DNA of 64,000 bases, taken from the NCBI GenBank assembly GCA_903813345.2, contig CAIIXF020000011.1, forward strand, positions 24,236,166 to 24,300,165, in the 5' to 3' direction. This stretch comes from Owenia fusiformis (lineage: Eukaryota > Annelida > Polychaeta > Sabellida > Oweniidae). The stretch's first letter is position 1. Each line of letters starts with the position of its first letter. Below, piece after piece: positions 38,601 to 50,900 of the stretch. A program made the translations under genes and the position numbers. The notes under the pieces are model-generated. The model had not been told where the DNA came from and did no database searches. It saw only the letters and a list, made by a program, of their open reading frames with translations.

Positions 38601-41600
38601 GGATTATATAAAATTATTTTTGTCAACACCCTATGCAGACAGAGCCTGTGGGAAATATTGGGTGCGGCGCAAATGAGCGGAGGGTGCGGAGCTAACGGTC
38701 ATTTTTGAATTTAAAATTGGGATATTTCTGAAACTAAGCCGTTTTGGGACTTCAAATATACCAAGATATGTGTATTTGACACCAAATATCAATAAAATTG
38801 TGAAAATAGTAGTGCAATTCATTTTATAGCGACGCAGTATGCCTTAAACATTTCCCAGACCTATATATTTTGAGACTATCCTTTTAATACTGCGTCCCCA
38901 GCATTCATAAAAAATGGTGTTCAAGATACACTACCCATGCAAATTATTTTTGCATCTTGGAAGCCAGGCAGTATCTGTGTGATTTTATAAAAATTCGGAA
39001 ATGTTCTTCAGATATGAGCCCCCTCTAAATATTGGGTGTGGAGGTACGTTTATGGAGCTGCTCCGCACCCAATATTTAGAGGGGGCTCATATCTGAAAAA
39101 CATTTTTGAATTTTTATAAAATCACACAGATACTGCCTGGCTTCCAAGATGCAAAAAATAATTTGTATAGATAGTGTACCTTGAACACCATTTTTTATGA
39201 ATGCTGGGGACTCAGTATTAAAAGGATAATTTCAAAATATATAGGTCTGGGAAAGGTTTAAGACACACTGCGTCGCTATAGAATGAATTGCGCTACTATT
39301 TTCACAATTGTATTGATATTTGGTGTCAAATACACATATCTTGGTATATTTGAAGTCCCAAAACGGCTTAGTTTCAGAAATATCCCAAATTTAAATTCAA
39401 AAATGACCGTTAGCTCCGCACCCTCCGCTCATTTGCTCCGCACCCAATATTTCCCACAGGCTCTGTCTGCATAGGGTGGTCAAGGAATCAAAGATCTGTT
39501 ATTGCTAGAATTCGGTCAGGTACTCTTCACCTGAACATAGAAACTGGTCGATATAAAGGCCTTGCTGTTGAACAAAGACTCTGTGAGGCATGTAAATGTG
39601 GACATATAGAAACTGAGAAACATTTTCTTCTAGAATGCTCTTGTTACACAGATTTGAGAAAAACTATAATCAGACCCCCAATGGTTCATGATAGTCAAGA
39701 TTTATTGAAACATCTTCTTTCAAATTAAAATTGTGTAAAACTTACTGCAAAATTTATAATGTCAGCACTTGAAAAACGACAAAAAATTGTATAAAAAACA
39801 CACTGTAATTATATGTATTTGTATAGTGCCTCATAAGCCTGATAAGGCTGGGTGCCGATTAAGGTGCGTGGCACTTAAATAAATAAATAAATAAAATACA
39901 TTAATCATTACCTTATAAAACTGAGGAAGTAAGGGATAAACATGTGACCAATTAACCTATTTAGTTTCAAACATGTTTGTTTGTGTATCTGAAACAGATA
40001 ATCAATGTCAATGACAATTTAATGATTATCATGTATAGACCACAGGAAGCACATTGTCTTTTTTCTGTCACTATAATAATCAACACTTTTATTGAAATTA
40101 TTTTTTGAATATCTTTAAAAATAATTTCATTAAAACTGTTGCTTAATTTATCCAGACTTGTGAATCCTTATTCCAACTTTAAAGGAAGGAAAAGTCAATG
40201 TAACTGGATTTTAGGTGTTTGTCTTTTCAATGGGGAAATACTTTGCTAGTAATTATGCAAGGCATATACATGAGAAAATGTCACCATCTGGTTGTAATTA
40301 CAAATGTATTTAATTCAATATATAGCTAATACCAGTAATCTAGTTAATCTAAAATTTGCATAGTGTAAAATAAAAATAATGTAAAATTGGAGTTTGCGTC
40401 ATACTGTTCGGAAAATATATCACAAACTAATGCACTTTGAATATGATTATTTTCTGTGAATAAACAAGTGAAGGTTTTGAGCTGGCCCCTTATATTTAAA
40501 CTGTCCATCACTGACAGAAAAGTCCTAATCGGCAACCTAAACTTATTCACTTCAAGATCTGAATTGGCCAATCAAATTGCTTGAAAAATACAAGATGCAG
40601 AAACTTCAGGCGATAGAAATGATAGTAAGGTTCAAATTTGGTAAGGCTGTAAAAAACAACCAATGAGAGCAACTGATGAAATAAGAAATAAGATCAGCTA
40701 AAAATAGGTGAAAATAATCAAATATACCTGATACCAAGAACCTAGTCATACAAATTGACTTTAATTTCAGTAATATAAATTAATCAAGGACTCTACAGCA
40801 TTTATAAGGATCATACAGAATGAAAAAGACATTATATTTATGTATATTCACAATGGTTATAAGTTTCTCGAGCATCAATTTTACTGAGTCTGCTAAAGGA
40901 ACAACTGGTTGCGACAGTAATCCATGCTTAAATGGTGCAACATGTACAACATACGGCAAAGGAGATGATGCATGGATGTGTACTTGTACACCATATTATA
41001 CAAATCTGCAATGTGACAGTGAGTATTCAAGATTTAATATATTGTCTAGAATTCAAATTATCAAATGGGTGCAATATAATATAATTTTCAAATTTTAAAG
41101 TGGATGCAATATAATTTTCAAATTCTTAACTGAGTGCAATAAATTTTCAATTTCTCAATTGGGTGCAATACAATTTTCAAATTCCAAAGTGGGGGCAATT
41201 TAATTTTCAAATTTTCAACTGAGTGCAATAAATTTTCAATTTCTCAATAACGCAGATGCGAGTAGGCAGTTACCAGTTTCGCCACCAGGTGGCTCGTTCG
41301 GGTCAGATAACATGGCGGGTATAGTAGAAAGTTCCCTTTAACTTGAATTACATCTGTTTTAGTGGTTCAATTTTTATATAACCCTTATGTATCTAATAGT
41401 TATGCAAATTAAAATATGTCCAGTAAAAGAAAATGTTATCTGTCCAATACAAGAAAAGATATTTAACTTTTTGTGATTTTGTAACATGGGGTCTATGAGG
41501 AATCAACCCGAGCTAGAAGTCACATTTTCAAAAAAATATAATTTTCAAAGTTGATAAACAATTTTCGAAACCATTTATCTAGACGTACTTTTACATGTAG

Positions 41601-44600
41601 ATTTCAAATATGACATCACTTTGACTGAATTTTGAATATTTAATGACGTAAATCAAGGTTATTTCTATTCGCATCTAGTCTATTGGCTGCAATACAATTT
41701 TCAAATTCCAAAGTAGGTGCAATTTAATTTTAAAAATTCTCAGTTGGATGCAATTTAATTTTCAAATTGTCATACTTGGTGCAATATAATTTTCAAATAC
41801 TCAACTGGGTACAAAATAATTTTCGAATTCTCACCTTGGTGCAATATAATTCTCAAATTATAAACCTGGTACAAAATAAGTTTCAAATTCTCACCTTCAA
41901 GTGCAATATAATTTTCAAATTATAAACTTGGTACAAAATAATTTTCAAATTAATGCAATTTAAGTTCCCATGGTGACAGAGACCTTTGGAACATAGGAAA
42001 AGGGATATTAATGTTACTCAATCACTCATATGACATCACATGATGTAACCAAGCAAACAAACAAACAAATAAAACAATACATAGGTTCACTGAAACCTGT
42101 ATTGGTTAATAGTTTACTGGACACCTCTCTAATGTTGCTTCCTTCAAATAAAACAAGGCACATGACATGAATGAGATCACACCATCAAAAAACCTTCAAA
42201 ATGACCACCAGAAAATAAGATGGCTCCCCAAATATAATCAGCTTTAGAACTTGATATCTTCTATTGTGTGTGCGAATTTAGAGAAAATCAGATGAGCAAT
42301 TTTCCTGATATGGTAATGACAAGATTTATTGAAAAACCTTCAAAATGGCCACCAGAAAACAAGATGGCCACCCAAAAGTTAATCAGGTCAAGAACTTGAT
42401 ATCCTCTATCATGTGTGCAAATTTGGAGAAAATCGGATGATCGGTTTTCCTGAAATGGCGATGACAAGATTTATTGAAAAACCTTCAAAATGGCTGGCAG
42501 AAAACAAGATGGTTGCCCAAAAGTTAATCAGGTCTTGAACTCAATGGTATCACCTATCATGTGTGCAAATTTGGAGAAAATCTGATGGGAGGTTTTTCTG
42601 AAATGGCGATGAAAAAAGCGTGACAATCATGAGCACGATCACAATAACGATCACGCCATCATCATGACGACTAAATCCCACCGATGGTGTGATAAAAATT
42701 TCATTAGATGAGAGGAGGGGGTCAATTAATTTAGTTTTTCCATGACTGTTGATAAATGGACACCATCCCTTACTTAATAACTATTTTTCACAAAATAATT
42801 AATAAATATTTATACAGCGATTAATCAATATGCATTTCAAAGGAAACATTCTCAAGAATTAATAGTTTGTAATAGATAGAGGACAAAATATTGAGAAAAC
42901 ATAAACTGGTTAAATAATCTACAATTAGTAAAAATTTTCATACTGGCCGGACTTGTTTTCCAAGCACTTGAATAGGATGGGGGAAATGGTAACACAAAGG
43001 ACATCTTCCCCATCTCATTGACACTCCATTAAAAAACCATTAATAATTTCCATCCATTGAGATAATTCATGAAACCTTGCACATATATTTGAACACTTAA
43101 GTGACCACACTTTCACAATGTTGTTTTTTTGTTTTTTAACTTGGATAAACTATTTCAGAGATCAATATATTCTTGGTTTTGATTTAGTGTGATAAACACT
43201 TCAAATTACTGTACACATTCTACCTTCGTTCAATCCTACTTGCTTTCACCTCTTTCTTGACTACAGTCAGTTTTTTGCATTGTTAGCTCACTGAGTGCCT
43301 CTGCATTTGAAAATTCATGTTCCAGTATGTGATTTGAATTTGCATAAATCAATGTATGTCATATAATTTTTGCATACAGCAACTTCACATAAAGTAATGT
43401 ACCATATTCTTTCTAATAAGTTTACTGGGTGGTTTCCATATTGAAATTTAAAAGGGTAAGATATTGACAAAATAATTAGAATTAAATACTGCCCATAGTC
43501 TTTTTCATTGTTATCACATAGGTTTATGTACTTTTTATTTTTTCTTTTGCATTAAATATAATAATCAATCAATATCTTGTTGTGTAACTAATCAAAACAA
43601 ACACATTAAACTTCATGCTTTCTTGATACCATATTGTTCATAGATGTCACATGTGCTCTCATTGGAACTGGTCGCTCATTAGAGAGAATATGGTATGTCA
43701 TATGAATTTCGTATATAAACTTTTTCATGTTATATGAACTTTGTATAAGCAAAAGTATGTCATATAAACTTTGAATAAAGTAATGTATGTCTATTGTCTA
43801 TGATGTTTTGCAGAATCTATTAAATGATGATTAGATACATCTTTTCTTTATCAAAAGTGATATATCAATGTATCTTATTTATATTTCAGCTCCTATTACA
43901 ATACCAACAACAGTACCAACAACACACCCAACAACAGTACCAACGACACACCCAACAACAGTACCAACAACAGAACCGACAACAGAACCAACAACAGTAC
44001 CAACAACACACCCAACAACAGTACCAACAACACACCCAACAACAGTACCAACAACAGAACCGACAACAGTACCAACAACAGAACCACCAACAGTACCAAC
44101 AACAGAACCGACAACAGAACCAACAACAGTACCAACAACTGAGCCAACAACAGTACCAACAACAGAACAAACAACAGTACCAACAACAGTGCCAACTACA
44201 GAACCCACAACTGATCCGACAACTTGTTATGTACATGTGTGTGAGAATGGAGGTACTTGTATACGTGACCAGGAAACAGCAGTTGAGCAGTGCATATGTC
44301 CCTACCCCACAGGAGGAATATCCTGTCAACTAAACCCCAAACGTAAGTTCCTCTCAGTTTATATTTGGTATTTAATGTGTGGCTAAGGCTGGCCTGAAGT
44401 ATAAAACATATACCCAGGGGAAAGTTTCTCCAAAGTTACAAAATTCAATTGTTAATTGAAAATGATAGAAATATGAATTTAAAGAGCCTACTTGTCGATT
44501 GGAAATATTGACATTATTTTTTTGTTAAATACCTTTTTCAGAATTGTTATAGTAACAGTTTTAAACATTTAATTTAAAAATGTAAGCATGCTTACTCGGT

Positions 44601-47600
44601 TGTATCACATTGCAAAACTTCACTACACAAATACCCTAAACCGATCATTGTACATCGGGCATCACATGCTAAGTTTAGGGTACGTACAGATAGCATAAGC
44701 ACAGTAAAAATTATCTAATTTCTTTTTTCAGCATACCACATAAGCTCATTCATGAAAATGGCAGGAAATGAAAAAGTTCCAACTCCAGATTGGACATTTT
44801 TTACACGATCCATCCTAGAGTGTAGCAAGAAAGCTATTTTACATGAAGCTTCAGCGTTTAATTTCCACACATTGAGTGTTGATTATCGGCATACTTGTGA
44901 AGTCATTATTGACTCAGGGAACTTAAGAGTACCATCTACAAATTGGAATTATTACGAGCTTCGCTGAAAACTGAAGATTAAAAAGATTTATGTGGCGCAC
45001 GCCTGGTCATCGATCGCCAACCTGCATAGATGGACAGATGCATGCATCATGCCCAAGATGACGTTATGGCACTTTTCTAAAGTGCGATAGAAATGCTTTT
45101 GAAATAACTTTTTGCATTCTAATTTTGATGCTGATATGATCCTGGTAGTTTTTAATCGACCATGATCTTTTATTTTATCAATTAAAGTATGTTTGAGTAG
45201 AGTTTGATGAATGTATATTGTACAGTATAGTCAGGCTCTTACAAAGGGCAGTAAGAATGTTACAAATTCCAATATTTTTGACTGGAATTTACATGAGCTT
45301 CAATTGTACAGTATACAATTGTTGACCTCTCCAGAGGTCAACCGGCAAAATTGTATACTGAGACTGTAAACCGAGAAACTACTGTTGACAGAGACCTTTG
45401 GTCTCTGTCAACAGTAGTTTCAAGGTTTACAGTCAAGGTATATGGTTTTGACGGTTGACCGAATGGAGAGGTCTACAATTGTTTTGTTAGTCAGAAAAAA
45501 CTAATAATACACCGGAGTCATATAGACGACAGTCATCAATCATGGCTTCATTTCACAATCTTTTCTCCGAACCACGCCAGCAATAATTTTTTAAGAAAAT
45601 CTTAAGACAGTGGTAGCTAAACTCTTTGTTTTTGGCACATAGCTGCATACTCACTTGTAAATTAATGTTAATTTTTCGTTTCTTTTTGTATTTTTGCTAT
45701 ACTTGTCATCTAGCAAAGTCAAAATATCACTTTCATCAACGTTTACGAAATGTCCGTCTACCATGTTTTTTCTGTAAACATTATGACGTCATATTTCCCA
45801 TAATTCACAAGTGTAGTACAGTAACATAAGCGGTCAATAATATGATATCCCATGATGCACAGGTGAGGTACAGGCAAAAATGTTGACCGCTAATTGACCA
45901 ATCAGATGCGAGTATTTACACTGAGGTACTAACAATAAAATCTGTATACACTGAACACCTATGGAGCCACAAAAAAGTGTTCACTGTAGGTTGCTGTTCA
46001 CTACAATGATGGTAATTAATACACAGAAGTCATTAGAGTATGTGCGGAGAAAGGGTAGAGACGGGTGTTCACTCAAGAGAGGTGTTCACTAAGACAGGTT
46101 TTACTACATTAGTATGTAAATCTGTGTAGGATCTTAATAAGATTATATATTTTTTAATTTGTGACTTCAATGGGCATTTATAATAGAATGATTATATAAG
46201 TATTCACTGTTGTAATATCATGTCTCTTAAAGACAGGTTAGCTGAGTTAGTAAATCCATTTTTGAACTGATTTATTTTATTTTATAATAATGAAGATTAT
46301 GATGAAAAATAAATATATCAATATAGACATAATAATCATCAATATAATTTATAAATCTATTTATTTTATTTTAAGATAATAATGCATAAAGATTATGATG
46401 AACTCGTATATCAATATAAACATAATAATTATCAATATAATCTATGAATCTATTTATTTTATTTTAAGATAATATACATAAAGTTTATGATAAAAAATAA
46501 ATATATCAATATACAAGAACACAAATGTGTACAATATGTCCCCACCAATGGGTGATACCATCTTATGGTTATCCTAAAAATGAGTAGACAAGACTTTACT
46601 GCTACAATTTTGGAACGGAAAATGCAAAATGGCCACCTTAAAATTTACCAAGAATGCCCAAAAAATTAGTTAGTTCTAGATTTTCATACTAAGAATCATC
46701 CCTAAAAATTTGAAATTGATCTACCAAACAGTTCACCTGAAAACACGTAGACAAGACTTTACAGGCAAGATTTTAGCACGGAAAATCCAAAATGGCTGCC
46801 TTGACATTTACCCAGAATGCCAAAAAACTTATCAGATCTAGATTTTCATGCTAAGAATCATCCCTAAAAATTTGAAATTGATCTACCAAACCCTTCACCT
46901 GAAAACGCGTAGACAAGACTTTACAGACAAGATTTTAGGACAGAAAATCCAAAATGGCTGCCTTGACATTTACCCAGAATGCCAAAAAACTAATCAGATC
47001 TAGATTTTCATACTAAGAATCATCCCTGAAAATTTTAAATTGATCTACCAATTGGTTCACCTGAAAACGCGTAGACAAGACTTTACAGACAAGATTTTAG
47101 GACAGAAAATCCAAAATGGCTGCCTTTACATTTACCCAGAATGCCAAAACACTTATAAGATCTAGATTTTCATACTAAGAATCATCCCTGAAAATTTGAA
47201 ATTGATCTACCAAACGCTTCACCTGGAAATGCATAGACAAGACTTCACAGACAAGATTTTAGGACGGAAAATCCAAAATGGCTGCCTTGACATTTACCCA
47301 GAATGCCAAAAAACTAATCAGATCTAGATTTTCATACTAAGAAACATCCCTGAAAATTTGGAAATGATCTACCAAATGGTTCGCCTGAAAACGCATAGAC
47401 AAGACTTTACAGACAAGATTTTAGGATGGAAAAATCCAAAATGTCCGACAATAAAAAAGTGATTATAAGTTTTTGCTGATTTCTTTTTACAAAATTAGCA
47501 CATATAACTACTGTTAACAATAACATAGGCTTTTACAATAAAGTACACCTGAAATTTTTTATAAAGCTACTAAATAGTCTAAGTATGAAAACTCAAAAAC

Positions 47601-47933
47601 ACCATTCAATATGATACAAAGTATTATCGCACGCTAACTTTTTTTAAGACATTCAAAATGGCTGCCATGACTGGGCTAACAGGTCCAAAACCTAATCAGA
47701 TCTAGAATCAAGTGAGTTGAACAGGATGTTAAAGTTTTAAAAGCAACAGTGAAGCCATTTTTCTTAAAGTTTGCAGACAAGGATTTTAGCATTTGACTTC
47801 AAAATGGCCGACAGGAAGTAGGTATCGAGTTGAAACTTTTTCGTCCACATCTGTATGCACTCATAAGTTATCCCTGAAAATTTGAAGGTGATATCTGTAG
47901 CGGTTTAGGAGAAAACTGCCGGACGTACGGACG

Positions 47934-47964
<31 letters not shown>

Positions 47965-50900
47965 GGACGGACGCGCCTAGGCCGACAATATGGCCCCACA
48001 CTATGTGGTGGGGACATAAAGACAAACAGACAGACAGACAGACGGACGGACGCGCCTAGGCCGACAATATGGCCCCACACTATGTGGTGGGGACATAAAA
48101 AGAGGTATTGAATTTGTGTTAATTTAATGCATGCAACCTTAAAATATGTCATAAAATAAAAATAAAATTAAGGAAGTTCTATGCATAATTGGAATTTTTT
48201 TAGTCTAGTGCTTATATCGATTGGAATATGATGTTTTTGAACTATCATGGATTCTTAGGACCGTCACATGTAAATATAGACATAAAAACGTGAAAAATAC
48301 ATTTATAATCCATATCATTAATTGGTATTTATAATCATTACAGTAACACAAAAATTCTCAATCAGACCTGCATGTATTTTGTGATGGATTTGCATTAAGT
48401 TGTCAAAACAGAACTTTTATGTTCATGAATAATTTTACTGCGGACATAAAAGAAAAATACAATTTCATGAAAGGTGGTAGAAATGAATTTCCGGCAAAAT
48501 ATCTTTACATGCTAGGATTTTCACCTTTTAAGGATCATACTAGCATTTGATTAAGTTTACTTGATGCTATTGGAACTCTTACAGGTGGACTAATACATTG
48601 TCCCTTTGAAATTGTCACTCAGAAAAACAGGAACTAGCTTCAATCAATTTAAGGAGAAATCAATATTGGGAAATCTACTGTATATAGGAAATGCATTTGT
48701 TGCCTATTATTGCTTTTATTGATTGTGATCTCATTATCGCACTCAGCGCAGTTTGATAAGTTCATTACGGGACATTTAGATGGTGTTGATACACTGATTC
48801 AAAAGATAAAAAATATGAGTGAACAGGAAATAGGAGAATGCGCCTTAGATATTTGCTTGACATATGTAAAAGGGTCTAAGTGTGGGATTCAATGTTTTGT
48901 TTGTGAAATATATCATACTATGTGTATGTGTTAATAAACTTCAGGGAATTTAATTCAGGGAGGTAATGAAAGGACCCGATTTGTCCCAGTAAAAATATGC
49001 CTCAAAATTTCTTCTGTTATTTTCAATTTATTCTACCACATTGTTCTTCCTTGTAGACGCTGATGCAGTGATGCTGCTCATTATTGTATTATATACAAGT
49101 ATATTTCTGATAGACAATGCTGAGAGACAACTAGATACTTCCCACACCAAAATCAAAAGATATAAATTGATTTGATCAATTCCAATATGAAGGCGGAAGA
49201 GGTCTATCAAAACTTATTGTAAATCAATACATTGAAACTCTCTTTTGGAGCACAGAATATTGATTTTTACTCTTATGTTGTTTAGAACATTAGATATTTA
49301 TTGCAGTAAATATGGTGAAAGGTTGATAGAAAATCTATTTTCTATTGGGCAGGTGCAGAAATGTTGAAGTTTCTGATACCATTTGTCATACATGGACTCC
49401 TACCGATGATTCAATTTTAGTATATGATTGTGTATTTAGAAGATTAGAATTAGAATACATTTTAAGGAGTATAGGGGGCAGAGGTAACTTAAATATTTAA
49501 TAAGTACATGTACAGGTACAATAACAGACATTGTACTATTGACAAACTCCCTATTAACTCATCTACTAACATTTAATTAATTTATAAGAGAAGAAAGTCA
49601 AATAATAATTCCATTATCCTCTTATTATAGAACAGCGGATCGATTTCAATTTAAAAGATTATAATTCCTCATTAATTGAATCAACAGACGACTTATTTAA
49701 CATCCTTTAAGAAATCTGTAGTTTAGGTGCCATATTAGACGCTGTAATTAGTAATTACAAAGGGGTCAATATAAACATGGCAAACAAGAGTAAACGTAGT
49801 ATTTCCTTAATTGCTTTTGCTTCAAATATTGGAAAAATCAGGAATTCTCTGGATTATGAAGTTTCATTAAACATGAATTGACTATGATCGCTTATTGTAC
49901 CAAATGCAAACAACATATAAATGGCCTTAAGGACTGTCAAAAGATGTCAAACTTGTATACTTTAACATGTTAAAATTGTTTCAAAAATCACCCAAAATAA
50001 AATTTCAATGAGAAAACGTCCGATTATCCAAAACCTTTTTATACTTATACCTTAAAACAAGCCAGTAAATAATTGAAAGGTTAAAATTTGCCTATTTCAT
50101 GTACTGTATTTGAAGTTTGAATTATTTACATACATAGTACATACCAAAGTCCTGACTTTTTAGTCCTGATATTATGAGTTCATTCAGAAAAGTGTCTTAA
50201 AATCCTATTTGAATGTCCTAATTATTATATGACAGATGCATGTTTCAGTCTGTATATTTTAGCAACTTTTCAAATATGAACAATTTTAAAATATCTTTTA
50301 CAGTAGAGTTAGAATATAAATTATTTTTTTGAAGTTCAAACATAATCTGTAATAGAAACATTAATATGCCTTCACTCCTGTTATGGGTGAAATATAAAAC
50401 ATGTGCACATGTAAAAAATTAGAACTGAAGACACTATATTACAATTTAATTAATTTTTCGATTGAATGAATCCCCATTCGGGACATATTGATTAACCTTG
50501 AACATATTGATTAAGCTTAAAAATATTGTTTGTCTTATCATTGTTCTATTAGCATTGAATACTCAATTTTCATTACTGCCACCTTATCATTATCCATTAA
50601 ATATTTATCTGGAAAAACATGAAAACATTCAGGTCTGGTTGAATGAAGCTAATTACACCAAGCTGGCTGCTTTATACACTGGCGGATCCAGGGGGGAAAC
50701 ATTTGCAGCGCCTCAATAATTGAGCCTTTTTGGGTATTACTTGACCTTTTTTGACACTTGTTTTTTTAATTTTAGGCCAAATTAACAGAAACTGGACTTG
50801 AATTTTCGAAATTTGAGCCCAATTTTTGTTTTAAAGGGACCTAACATTTTTTCTGTGCTTCAGACTTAAAATGTGGGCCCCCTTTTTTAGCTTCCAGATC

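Noticed and set aside
43824-44333. Long overlapping Gln/Tyr-, Val/Gly-, Leu- and Cys/Trp-rich frames on both strands
   Set aside because: They are other-frame readings of the ACAACAGTACCA minisatellite; only the Thr-Pro frame joins in phase to EGF exons on both sides.
50498-50719. Hydrophobic 73-codon frame
   Set aside because: Begins at a non-ATG codon and runs into a hAT-like MITE; no Cys pattern or splice support.
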